64,000 bases of DNA from Sulfuritalea sp. (lineage in GTDB: Bacteria; Pseudomonadota; Gammaproteobacteria; Burkholderiales; Rhodocyclaceae): contig JALNYT010000003.1 in NCBI GenBank assembly GCA_023229685.1, positions 294,062 to 358,061 of the forward strand. The letters run 5' to 3'. The notes beneath the pieces were generated by a model. It was not told the DNA's origin. It did not search any database and saw nothing but the letters and a program-made list of their open reading frames with translations. Shown one piece after another: positions 52,893 to 60,945 of the stretch (positions are counted from its first letter, which is position 1; each line of letters opens with the position of its first letter). Both the position numbers and the translations under genes were made by a program.

Positions 52893-53751
52893 GGCCCGAG
52901 AAAGTCAGTTTTCTGTTGCGTTGCAGCCAGAGCAGCAAGATTGCCGCCACGACAAAAGGGGCGATGCTGCGATAGGGCGCAATCGGCTTGATCAGCGTTG
53001 ACATCGACTCGACGACGCCGATGATCAGCCCGCCGGCCAGCGTCATGGGCAGGGACTCCAGCCGGCCGACGATGGCTGCGGCAATCGCCGGGATGACCAG
53101 GAACGTCAGCGCCCCCGGGTTGGGCCGCACCAGATCGCCGAACATCAGTCCGGTGAATCCGGCAAGGAAGCCGCTAATCAGCCAGGCGTAAGTCTCGATC
53201 CGGATGACCGGAACGCCTAGCACGGAAGAGAGTTCGCGCTTGTTGGCAAGCGCCTGCATCAACAGGCCGATACGGGTGTGCTTGAGAAAGACGGCGATGC
53301 CGAAGGTCGTCGCCAGCGTGGCGACCAGGACCAAAGCCCGCGTACCGGTGATGTGCACATCAAGGAGTTCAAAACCCATGGTGTCGGTAAACAAGTAGAG
53401 GCGCCTCGGCGCCTCTACCCAGAAATAGTTGGCAGTGCCCAGAATCATCAAGGCGAAACCCAGCGTCGCGACGGCCTTCACCACCGGTTCGCGATAAGAA
53501 AGATAGGGCGCCACCAAGCGCCCGTAAGCGACGGATAACAGGGTGGCGACGAGCAGCGCCGCCACCCACGCAACGGGTTCGGGATATTGCATCTGCTCGA
53601 GTTGCCAGGCGAGCATGGCCCCCAGCGCCCCGATAGCGCCATAGGCGATATTGAGGACGCCGGTGGAGCGGTAGAGCACCACCAGCCCTACGCCGGAGAG
53701 CGCGTAGATCGCCCCCAGGGCCAGCCCCGCAACTAGAAAGACTCCGTACAC
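52885..53751 (-). CDS. livH: Branched-chain-type ABC transporter permease LivH
   Basis: A protein of 288 residues with about eight membrane helices and the LivH signature region GVVLYRSTGVLNIAYGAIG-like (GLVVLYRSTGVLNIAYGAI) and LGVPVIRIETYAWLISGFLAG. Start appears to be GTG 53751; no strong Shine-Dalgarno is visible. It follows livK by 33 bp. Confidence 0.9.
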   Translation of the reverse strand: MYGVFLVAGLALGAIYALSGVGLVVLYRSTGVLNIAYGAIGALGAMLAWQLEQMQYPEPVAWVAALLVATLLSVAYGRLVAPYLSYREPVVKAVATLGFALMILGTANYFWVEAPRRLYLFTDTMGFELLDVHITGTRALVLVATLATTFGIAVFLKHTRIGLLMQALANKRELSSVLGVPVIRIETYAWLISGFLAGFTGLMFGDLVRPNPGALTFLVIPAIAAAIVGRLESLPMTLAGGLIIGVVESMSTLIKPIAPYRSIAPFVVAAILLLWLQRNRKLTFSGHD

Positions 53752-53784
53752 GTCGATATCCGCGCTTTACCCGCTTTTATAGGC

Positions 53785-55053
53785 TCAGCTACCCGTAAGT
53801 TTCTGAGCCTTTTCCATCGCCCGGATCTTGTCGTAGTACTTACCCGAGACGTCGACGCAGCCGGTCTCGGACTTGAAGCCGGTCTTGGTGACGGTGAGCA
53901 TCATCGAGGCATGGTTAGCCTGGTGGAAGTCTGCATCGCCGAAATACCACGGGCCGCAGAGCAGGTCGGTGCGATAGTTCTTCACGGCCTTCAACGCCTT
54001 GGTGACATTGGCACGGTCGATCTTCTTCGGGTCCATCTTCAGCAGGGCGTCGACGAAGATGTTGGCCGAAACGAAGCCCGCCTGGCTGAAGGTGTCACGC
54101 GGGTCGCTCTTGGCACCGTACTTGTCCATCACAGCCAGCCAGCGCTTGTTATCGGGGCCTGCGCCGTCCCACTTGGTCAGTTCGATGGCGACATGCACCT
54201 TGTCACCCCAATAGGCACCGATGGACTCGGGGATTCCCTGCTTGTAGAGCGGGGTCGGGGAAATCCACTTGTACTTGTCGCGCAGGTTCTGGTCCTGTCC
54301 GGCCTTCAGGAAGGCTTGGGCGAGACCGGCGGGCAGGCTGATGAGGAAGGTGTCGGCGCCCGAGGCGACGGCTTCGAGCAGGGCAGAATTCGCGTCGGGA
54401 GCACCCGGATTCATCAGCACCGAGACGCCGGACAGACCCTTCTCCTTCAGCCAGTCGTTGGTCAGGTTGCAGGACCAGACGCCGTTGCTCGGGATGTTGA
54501 GACCGATGCAGGCGACCTTCTTGCTTCCCAGCTTTTCCACCGCCCACTGGACCGCGGAGATATTGCTCGGAACCGGGCCCTGATTGGTCGAGGCGATATT
54601 CTTGGCCTCGAAGCATTCGCGCACGGCACAGGCGGAGGCCAGCACGGCGACGTTCTCCTGCTCGTAGAGCTTGGCGTTGACCGTCATCTCGACGAAGCTG
54701 CCATTGCCGACCAGGGCGACGACGCCGCGGTCCTTCACCAGCTTGGAAGCGACCTGTCCGGCAACCTCGGGCTTCCATTGGTCGTCCTCGATCAGGAACT
54801 GGATAGGCCGGCCGTTGATGCCGCCGTTGCTGTTAACGCAGTCGAAATAAGCCTTGGCTGCAAGAGCGCCGGCGCTGAAATCGTCCGGTCCGGTTTTGCC
54901 CACGACCGAACCGACGAGAATCGGCTGGCCGCTTGCCGCCTTGCCGTTGTTCAGTCCGCAGAGCTTGGCTTGCTGCGCAAAGGCTGCGCTTGACAGGGCG
55001 AAGGCAAGACATGCCAGCGCCAGTTGGATGAATCTATTTGTGTATGTCATCAT
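53785..55053 (-). CDS. livK: Branched-chain-type ABC transporter substrate-binding protein LivK
   Basis: A protein of 422 residues with a signal peptide (about 1-27, ending SAAFAQQ) and a type-I periplasmic binding fold (PILVGSVVGKTGPDDFSAGALAAKAYFDC onward as several motifs; FLIEDDQWKP; ALVGNGSFVEM). Cys pairs ASACAVRECFEA and LNIPSNGVWSCNL suggest disulfides. Two ATGs at 55053 and 55050 follow GGAGGAG. A 30-codon ORF with its own strong ribosome-binding site lies just upstream. The substrate is not evident. Confidence 0.88.
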   Translation of the reverse strand: MMTYTNRFIQLALACLAFALSSAAFAQQAKLCGLNNGKAASGQPILVGSVVGKTGPDDFSAGALAAKAYFDCVNSNGGINGRPIQFLIEDDQWKPEVAGQVASKLVKDRGVVALVGNGSFVEMTVNAKLYEQENVAVLASACAVRECFEAKNIASTNQGPVPSNISAVQWAVEKLGSKKVACIGLNIPSNGVWSCNLTNDWLKEKGLSGVSVLMNPGAPDANSALLEAVASGADTFLISLPAGLAQAFLKAGQDQNLRDKYKWISPTPLYKQGIPESIGAYWGDKVHVAIELTKWDGAGPDNKRWLAVMDKYGAKSDPRDTFSQAGFVSANIFVDALLKMDPKKIDRANVTKALKAVKNYRTDLLCGPWYFGDADFHQANHASMMLTVTKTGFKSETGCVDVSGKYYDKIRAMEKAQKLTGS

Positions 55054-55126
55054 TTTTTCTCCTCCAGGGTGAGTTAACGGCGCAAGCCCAAAACCAGGCA
55101 ACTGCGCCGGGGTAGTGCGCTTGTTG

Positions 55127-55219
55127 TCAGAAACAGAATCCTGCGTCGATATGGCGACTTCCGGGCAGAACCGCGGCGATGCGACGGAAAGCAAATTCCT
55201 CGTGCTGTGCTCTTGTCAT
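55127..55219 (-). CDS. Short ORF (30 aa) with strong ribosome-binding site upstream of livK
   Basis: GAGGAGG lies 6 nt before the ATG at 55219. The peptide begins MTRAQHEEFAFRRIAAVL and ends DAGFCF. It is the first translated frame of the presumed liv transcript and ends 74 bp before livK. It could be a leader peptide or a small functional peptide; nothing identifies it. Confidence 0.45.
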   Translation of the reverse strand: MTRAQHEEFAFRRIAAVLPGSRHIDAGFCF

Positions 55220-55270
55220 ATAACTCCTCCTCTATGTGAGCTAATAAACGCTGGGCGTTTTCAGATGCGA

Positions 55271-55289
55271 ATTGACAAATACCTTTGAC
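55271..55289. promoter_or_regulatory. Direct ATTGAC/TTTGAC half-sites upstream of the liv unit
   Basis: ATTGAC at 55271-55276 and TTTGAC at 55284-55289 repeat the arm ATTGAC of the palindrome at 57802-57819, 13 bp apart. They may be binding half-sites of the cluster regulator. Confidence 0.35.
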
Positions 55290-55398
55290 TTGCCGCGTAC
55301 AATTTTCTTGCGCTGAAAGTTCTTGAAATGCAGTACCGGACCACCCCTCCGCCAGTTGCCGGATTCGTGGCCAGACTCCGGCCCAGGCGATCGCCGAT

Positions 55399-56184
55399 TC
55401 ATGCCAGTCCCGTGATGTTCAGGAGGACATGGGAACCCATGCCACCGTCGCAGGGGATGTTCGTGCCGCGGATCCAGCAGCTGTCGTCCGAGCAAAGGAA
55501 TGCAACGACGGGGGCAATATCTTCGGGGCGGCCGGGACGATCCATGACGCGCATGTCCTCCTCCGCCCGAGCCCCCAATGTTTCAAGGAAATCTTTCAGG
55601 ATCGGAGTCTCGACCGGCCCGGGGCTGACGGTGTTCATGCGAATGCCACGATCACGCCAGGTCCAGCGGTTCTGCATGGTCCAGACAATCAGCGCTTCCT
55701 TGGAGAAGAAATAGCTGCGCCCGTCATCGACCTTGTGCTCATTGCATAGCGCTTCCGTAGCGGTGAAATCACGCAAGCCGATGAGTGCCTTGATGGCGGG
55801 ACCGGCTTCCGGCCAGCCTATGCCGGCAAGCGAAGCCAGATTCACAATCGCGGCGCCGTTATTGAAATTCGGCAGCATGGACTCGGTGAACTCGCGGAGT
55901 CCGAGGAAATTCACCTGAATGACCGGAACCCGCCCCCGCGTTGGCGGCAGACCGGCGATATTGCACAGGCCGTCGATGCCCGATCCCAGCGCCTTGGCGG
56001 CTTGACGGATAGAGGCCGGATCGGACAGGTCCGCCTGGACAAAGCGATCGACATTGCTGGCTGCGGGTTCGTTGCGATCCACGGCGATTACCGTGGCGCC
56101 CGCGGACTTGAGAAGACGAGCGGTTTCGGCGCCGATGCCGGATGCCGCGCCCGTCACGACGATGGTTTTTCCTTTGACTGTCAT
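55399..56184 (-). CDS. Short-chain dehydrogenase, coniferyl-alcohol-dehydrogenase-like
   Basis: SDR of 261 residues: cofactor loop VVTGAASGIGAETA, D in VIAVDRNEP (NAD preference), CNIAGLPP, catalytic region NLASLAGIGW and YFFSKEALIVWTMQN (Tyr/Lys at YFFSK), and RMNTVSPGPVETPIL. The KEALIVWTMQNRW stretch is characteristic of coniferyl-alcohol and hydroxysteroid-type dehydrogenases. With the adjacent aldehyde dehydrogenase it would take an alcohol to an acid. It lies 37 bp downstream of that gene. Confidence 0.82.
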   Translation of the reverse strand: MTVKGKTIVVTGAASGIGAETARLLKSAGATVIAVDRNEPAASNVDRFVQADLSDPASIRQAAKALGSGIDGLCNIAGLPPTRGRVPVIQVNFLGLREFTESMLPNFNNGAAIVNLASLAGIGWPEAGPAIKALIGLRDFTATEALCNEHKVDDGRSYFFSKEALIVWTMQNRWTWRDRGIRMNTVSPGPVETPILKDFLETLGARAEEDMRVMDRPGRPEDIAPVVAFLCSDDSCWIRGTNIPCDGGMGSHVLLNITGLA

Positions 56185-56221
56185 CCGAATCTCCCAGGTC
56201 TCGCAGGTGGAATCGCGTCAA

Positions 56222-57673
56222 TCAAATGGGGTAGTGCTGCGGCTCGGTCTGAATGGTGATCCAGCGCAGTTCGGTGAATTCGCTGATGGCGGCCTTGCCA
56301 CCGAAGCGTCCGTATCCGCTCGACTTCACACCGCCAAACGGCATCTGGGCTTCGTCATGAACCGTAGGCCCGTTGATATGGCAAATCCCGGATTCGATGC
56401 GCCTGGCAACCGAAAGCGCTCGCGTCACATCCTTGCCGAATACTGCGGCCGCCAGGCCGTATTCAGTATCGTTCGCCAATGCCAGTGCTTCATCGATGCT
56501 GGCGAAGCGCATGATCGCCGCCACCGGCCCGAACGACTCTTCCGAGTAGAGCCGCATTGCAGGGGTAACGTGGTCGACCACGGTGGCCGCCATGATGCTG
56601 CCGTTGACCGCGCCTCCCACCAGCAGCGATGCGCCTTTGGATACCGAATCGTCCACCAGGGACTTGACCCGGGCAGCAGCGTCGGCGCCGATCATCGAGC
56701 CGAGTGCACAGCCTTGTTCGCCGGGCAATCCAGCCTTTAGCGAAACCGCCTTGGCCGCGAGTTTTTTCACAAACTCATCGGCCACCTTGCTGTCCACAAT
56801 GATTCGCTCGGTAGACATGCAGATTTGACCTTGGTTGAAGAACGCACCGAAGGCCGCCGCCTTCACGGCCTCATCCAGATCGGCATCATCAAGCACGACG
56901 AATGGCGCCTTGCCGCCGAGCTCAAGCAAGCAGGGCTTCAGATACTTTGCGCCGACTGCTGCAATGACGCGCCCGACGCGGGTCGAGCCGGTGAAGGTAA
57001 TCCGGCGAACGGCGGAATGGGCGATCAGCGCTTCGACAACGGCGGCCGCATCCTTTGGGGCATTGAGCACGATGTTCAGGGCTCCGGCCGGCAGGCCGGC
57101 ATCCCTGAGCACTTCACCAATCAGGCGGTGAGTCATCGGGCAGAGTTCGGAACCCTTCAGGATGACTGTATTGCCACACGCCAGCGGCATCGCAATTCCG
57201 CGGACCCCTAGGATCACCGGGGCATTCCACGGCGCGATACTGAAAACCACGCCGGCCGGCTGCCGTACGGCCATGGCGATGGAACCCGGCTTGTTGGAAG
57301 GAATGATTTCCCCGGTGATTTGGGTCGTCATGCCGGCCGCTTCACGCAGCATGTTGGACGCAAGATAACAATTGAATCCGGCCCAACCTTCGGTGGCACC
57401 GGTTTCCTCGGCCATCGCCTTGATGAAGTCGGGCGCGCGCGCCAGGATCAATTCGGCGGCCTTGTTGAGCACGGTCCTGCGCGCCTCGGGTGAAGTTGCG
57501 GACCAGCCGGGAAATGCGGCCGCCGCAGCGTTTGCCGCCTTGACGGCATCTTCGACGGAAGCCGCCGCCGCACGCGTGGCTACCTTTCCGGTGATCGGAT
57601 TGAGGCGATCAAACGTGGCTCCGCCGGTGGCAGCAACGTCTGCGTTGTCGATAAGCATGGGGGCTTCAAGCAT
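56222..57673 (-). CDS. Aldehyde dehydrogenase (vanillin/salicylaldehyde-type)
   Basis: NAD(P)-dependent oxidation of an aldehyde to the acid. It has 483 residues, with NAD region VFSIAPWNAPVILGVRGIA, ITFTGSTRVGR, catalytic Glu in LELGGKAP, and catalytic Cys in FNQGQICMSTERI (about residue 285). The N-terminal and mid sequence resemble aromatic aldehyde dehydrogenases. GGAG precedes ATG 57673; a second in-frame ATG lies five codons later. A 17-codon ORF with a strong ribosome-binding site precedes it. Confidence 0.86.
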   Translation of the reverse strand: MLEAPMLIDNADVAATGGATFDRLNPITGKVATRAAAASVEDAVKAANAAAAAFPGWSATSPEARRTVLNKAAELILARAPDFIKAMAEETGATEGWAGFNCYLASNMLREAAGMTTQITGEIIPSNKPGSIAMAVRQPAGVVFSIAPWNAPVILGVRGIAMPLACGNTVILKGSELCPMTHRLIGEVLRDAGLPAGALNIVLNAPKDAAAVVEALIAHSAVRRITFTGSTRVGRVIAAVGAKYLKPCLLELGGKAPFVVLDDADLDEAVKAAAFGAFFNQGQICMSTERIIVDSKVADEFVKKLAAKAVSLKAGLPGEQGCALGSMIGADAAARVKSLVDDSVSKGASLLVGGAVNGSIMAATVVDHVTPAMRLYSEESFGPVAAIMRFASIDEALALANDTEYGLAAAVFGKDVTRALSVARRIESGICHINGPTVHDEAQMPFGGVKSSGYGRFGGKAAISEFTELRWITIQTEPQHYPI

Positions 57674-57713
57674 TATGGGTCTCCAGTTATTGATGTGAGG
57701 TGCGAGTGGACCG

Positions 57714-57767
57714 TCATCGGCCCGAGCGCCAGACGAGACGGACTGCGCCTGTTGGGGTGAATGACAT
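57714..57767 (-). CDS. Very short ORF (17 aa) upstream of the aldehyde dehydrogenase
   Basis: GAGGAGG lies 5 nt before ATG 57767; the peptide is MSFTPTGAVRLVWRSGR. It ends 41 bp before the aldehyde dehydrogenase start. It may be a leader ORF, comparable with the 30-codon ORF before livK. Confidence 0.35.
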   Translation of the reverse strand: MSFTPTGAVRLVWRSGR

Positions 57768-57801
57768 CGACGCCTCCTCGTTGTTATTGATCTGTACCGA
57801 G

Positions 57802-57819
57802 CGTCAATGTAAATTGACG
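57802..57819. promoter_or_regulatory. 18-bp palindrome in the aldehyde dehydrogenase/AraC divergent region
   Basis: CGTCAAT-GTAA-ATTGACG, perfect 7-bp arms with a 4-bp spacer. It lies 35 bp upstream of the short ORF and in the 362-bp gap before the AraC gene. The rest of the gap is AT-rich for this genome, as expected of promoters. Confidence 0.55.
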
Positions 57820-57927
57820 ACGCATCCTTGGTAATGCCTGGATTTGTGTATTTATGGTACTAAATTGGGAAAATCAGAGATGCATCGAGAACCCCGATTT
57901 ACAATATAAGTTTATGTATTTAAATAT

Positions 57928-57964
57928 ATATTGCAGTCGCACATGAATTATTGCTCTGCAATAT
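57928..57964. promoter_or_regulatory. Inverted repeat ATATTGCAG-N19-CTGCAATAT upstream of the AraC gene
   Basis: Perfect 9-bp arms at 57928-57936 and 57956-57964, 72 bp before the AraC start, inside the AT-rich divergent promoter region. Widely spaced arms would suit a dimeric regulator or a hairpin. Confidence 0.5.
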
Positions 57965-58035
57965 GTCAAACCATCAGTTCCTTTTTTTGGTAGATTCTGG
58001 CCTTCGTTTGGGTATCCTGCCGGAGACAATGATTG

Positions 58036-58977
58036 ATGCACGAAATAAAACAGACCGCCGCCAACACTGCTCGTCAGCGCGGCCTGGGCCACAGGCTCGG
58101 TACCAATATCGTCGCTCAGAGGTTGGCGGCGGCGTTGCATGTGCGGCAATTCAGCCTCAAGATCGACCGTGCAGGAATTACCCGATCCTTCATCCTTTTG
58201 ACAGGGGGATCCGGGGAAATCCGTGGCGGCAAAGAGGCGATCCTGCTGTCTGCCCCGGCCCTGGTGTGGTTGCCTGTTGAAACTGGCCATCACCTCCGCG
58301 TCGCGGCGGGTGCCCAAGGGCACATCGTTTGGCTCTCCGACCAACTGGCCAATAATGCGCTTGGCGATCATGCGGAGTCAGCGCAGCTTCGCTACTTGAT
58401 AGATCGGCCGGTAGTGGCGAATCAATTCGACAGGCCTGACGTCATTGCCGAACTGGAGCATTGTCTTTCCGCCATTGAGCGGGAGACTCGCGAAGGCGAG
58501 GGAGGGTCCTGGGTTTATCTCAGTGCTCAAATCGCCGTGATTCTGGTGCACTGCTGGCGGCTGTCCGGACTCGAGGCGGTCTCTCAGCATGGGCATGGCA
58601 CGAGTTCAACAACCCTGCTCAAGTTCCGCAATCTGGTTGAGATTCACTTCCGCGACCATTGGACAGTTGCCCAATATGCCAAGGCGCTGGAAATCCCGCA
58701 CGATCGGCTGCACGATGTCTGTCGGCGTTCGCTGGGCCGGACCCCCCTGCAGTTGGTGCACGAGCGACTTGCGCACGAAGCCACCCGGCGTCTGGTCCGC
58801 TCCGGTTTCACGATAGAACAGGTAGCCGCCGATCTGGGATTCAAGACCACCACCTATTTCAGCAGGTTCTTCAGCCGAGAGACAGGCATGTCACCGGGTC
58901 GTTATCGGAGCGAAGCCACCAGCAGTCGTCCCAGCCTGTCTCAACTCCGGTCGGACAGCTATGCAGATTGGCCCTGA
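58036..58977 (+). CDS. AraC-family regulator of the catabolic cluster
   Basis: A protein of 313 residues with an AraC-like cupin N-terminal domain (about 25-130, ILLTGGSGEIRGGKEAILLS) and a C-terminal double HTH (VAQYAKALEIPHDRLHDVC and IEQVAADLGFKTTTYFSRFF, then MSPGRYRSE). ATG 58036 follows GGAGA; a TTG codon directly before it is also in frame. It is divergent from the aldehyde dehydrogenase and probably activates that operon and perhaps the liv unit. Confidence 0.87.
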   Translation: MHEIKQTAANTARQRGLGHRLGTNIVAQRLAAALHVRQFSLKIDRAGITRSFILLTGGSGEIRGGKEAILLSAPALVWLPVETGHHLRVAAGAQGHIVWLSDQLANNALGDHAESAQLRYLIDRPVVANQFDRPDVIAELEHCLSAIERETREGEGGSWVYLSAQIAVILVHCWRLSGLEAVSQHGHGTSSTTLLKFRNLVEIHFRDHWTVAQYAKALEIPHDRLHDVCRRSLGRTPLQLVHERLAHEATRRLVRSGFTIEQVAADLGFKTTTYFSRFFSRETGMSPGRYRSEATSSRPSLSQLRSDSYADWP

Positions 58978-59506
58978 GACCCGGTTCAAATGCCGGCTTG
59001 AGCAGGTGGGCGACGTGGCGCGGATGGCTCATTCGACACTGATTCGATGCTGACCCGTTTGGTCCGACAGCGCAGGATGTAGCGATCTCCACCCGGCCGT
59101 AAGCGATAGCCCGTCTGCCTCGCACCCGAATTGAATGGCAGGAGTCGGCGCTGGCGGCACGGCGCTTCATGCTGCGATGAAAATCAATGCGACGCAGGAG
59201 CTTTTGACCCCGACAGTTGACGCGCCCGAGACGATGAATCTGGGCGCTGGATCGAGGTGGTTTCGGTGGCCTGACCGACTGCGGTCGACCTTCAGCCTCC
59301 AGTGACCAACGGCAACTCTCGGCACCTGGCCTTTGCGTGTCGCGCCCTGGCGTCCCGGAAGTTCGGTTAAGAGCCGATTTCCTGGCATATTCGGGCCAAT
59401 AAGCCACGGCCAGGTGAATATGATTCGCTCGTGGACAAGTCGGCCGCCGATTTTCTGAGCTTCGGCGCATGACTTGACTACCGTCCAAATCGCATAGGGT
59501 CGGGAG
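58978..59506. other. Gap with no recognisable gene
   Basis: 529 bp. Open frames here are short, rich in Arg and Ser, and lack ribosome-binding sites. It contains a copy of the dispersed GC-rich repeat at 59141-59168 and nothing else that I can name; it may be a decayed region. Confidence 0.5.
59141..59168 (+). repeat. Dispersed GC-rich repeat, copy after the AraC gene
   Basis: GGAGTCGGCGCTGGCGGCAC followed by GGCGCTTC; it matches the copy at 37667 over most of its length. Confidence 0.5.
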
Positions 59507-59881
59507 ATGACACCAGTTATTGCAGGGATAACCATTGCGGCGTTATTGCTGTCTGGCACGAGTCAAACGCCCGCAGAGTCGCCGGATGCCGGAAGGCGAG
59601 TGGAGAGCGACAGCTATACCGACCCAAGAGAAATAACCAGGTGCATCGCGTACAACATCGATAAGAAGATGCCCGAACTGCGTGTTCGCAATCACGCGGG
59701 AGACTCACCGGACGAAAGCGGCTATCTGATCCTGACCGATGGGGAGCCGTTGCCGACAACTTTTGGCGTCATCCGGGTTGATCGACGTGAAACCGGGTCA
59801 CATCTGACAACCTGGCTGCCACATATAAGCCTGTCTGCCGCCCCGGAAGATATCGCGCGGAAATTGATCGCAGGTTGCTGA
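59507..59881 (+). CDS. Hypothetical secreted protein, 124 aa
   Basis: A hydrophobic N-terminus (MTPVIAGITIAALLLSG) looks like a signal peptide, followed by a small domain with two cysteines (TRCIAYN and the C-terminal IAGC). A GGGAG lies directly before the ATG, closer than usual. Similar proteins are small periplasmic hypotheticals; no function can be given. Confidence 0.55.
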   Translation: MTPVIAGITIAALLLSGTSQTPAESPDAGRRVESDSYTDPREITRCIAYNIDKKMPELRVRNHAGDSPDESGYLILTDGEPLPTTFGVIRVDRRETGSHLTTWLPHISLSAAPEDIARKLIAGC

Positions 59882-59987
59882 CGATCGGTCACGCGGATAG
59901 GCGCATGGAATGACGACCATTCAATGAAACAAGCTCTGTCAACTCAATAGGGCGCGACATGCTGCCCGACCCTCCCGCGAGACAATA

Positions 59988-60022
59988 AAAAAAGCCAACC
60001 CCACCGCGGGTGGGCTTGGCCT
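59988..60022 (-). terminator. Strong rho-independent terminator of the cytochrome c gene
   Basis: On the minus strand GCCAAGCCCACC-CGC-GGTGGGGTTGGC forms a 12-bp stem with one mismatch, followed by seven T residues. It lies 22 bp after the cytochrome stop. Confidence 0.92.
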
Positions 60023-60043
60023 TTCTTGATGCTGCAACCGGAA

Positions 60044-60541
60044 TTACTTGGCGCCGGCGAGAATCCAGTTGACCAGGGTCTTGATATCCTCGTCCTTGAC
60101 CGCAACGTTCGGCGGCATTGGGATCGGACCCCAAACACCCTTGCCACCGGCCTTGACCTTGGCAACCAGCATCGCTTCATCGCTGGCCTTGTACTTCTTG
60201 GCAACGTCCTGATAGGCGGGACCGATCAGTTTCTTGTCGATGGCGTGGCAGGCCAGGCAACCGCTCTTGGCGGCGAGGTCCTTGTTGGTCAATGCCGGGG
60301 CCGAAGCAGTGGCTGCCGGAGCGGCTGCCGGGTTAGCGGCCGGAGCAGGCGCAGGTGAAGCAGCGGAAGCAGCCGGAGCAGCCGTAACCGCGGCAGCAGG
60401 TGCCGCCGCCGGAGCACTAGCCGCTGGAGCAGGAGTCGGCGCTGCCTGGACCGGCGGCGGGGGTGGTGCTTCCTTGCCGCAGCCCATCAGGGCGACAGCG
60501 GCGATCACGGCAAGGGAAAGGGCTTTGGTCCGCAGGTTCAT
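60044..60541 (-). CDS. Lipoprotein cytochrome c, class I, with Ala/Pro linker
   Basis: A protein of 165 residues. Lipobox VALMGC (Cys21) anchors it to a membrane; an Ala/Pro-rich flexible linker (about 25-84) follows, then a c551/c5-type domain with CLACH (C95, C98, H99) and the axial Met at about M142 in PIPMPPN. A tethered electron carrier between a respiratory complex and a periplasmic enzyme is likely. It is monocistronic with a strong terminator. Confidence 0.9.
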   Translation of the reverse strand: MNLRTKALSLAVIAAVALMGCGKEAPPPPPVQAAPTPAPAASAPAAAPAAAVTAAPAASAASPAPAPAANPAAAPAATASAPALTNKDLAAKSGCLACHAIDKKLIGPAYQDVAKKYKASDEAMLVAKVKAGGKGVWGPIPMPPNVAVKDEDIKTLVNWILAGAK

Positions 60542-60714
60542 GGCAATGCTCCGTTCGAGGCGAGGAATGGCGGGATGGCAGGTCGGATGACAAATCAGCC
60601 GGGGAGATTCTTGCCTGCTGCCATGGACTTGTCAATGCTGCCCGACGCTCACCTTACGCCTGAATGAGCGCAATCCGGTAATTTGAGCGAACTCGGCCCC
60701 TTGCTTCGAATAGA

Positions 60715-60737
60715 CCCCCGTCCAAGTAATACGGGGG
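60715..60737. repeat. Inverted repeat CCCCCGT-N9-ACGGGGG
   Basis: Perfect 7-bp GC-rich arms in the 404-bp gap between cytochrome c and the AEC transporter (60542-60945). It lacks a T-run on either strand, so terminator function is doubtful. The rest of the gap shows no gene and must hold both promoters. Confidence 0.45.
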
Positions 60738-60945
60738 TTACGAATCAGAAAGCAACTCTCGGGCTGGAAAGGGTGCTCCGATAACATGCCACTGGCGATT
60801 TGGCGTGAGCGTCTCCTATGATGAGGAGCGACTTCTGTGGTCTGCAGGTCGACAAGCCGACACACAGCAGCGTCATGACCTGGACGTCTTGACGACTTCG
60901 GGATTTGCCGCCGCGCGGCTTTCGACTGTGTCATAGTGCGGCGCG

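Noticed and set aside
59167..59559. A 130-codon minus-strand frame in the gap after the AraC gene
   Set aside because: No ribosome-binding site, no recognisable domain, and it runs into the start of the better-supported gene at 59507.
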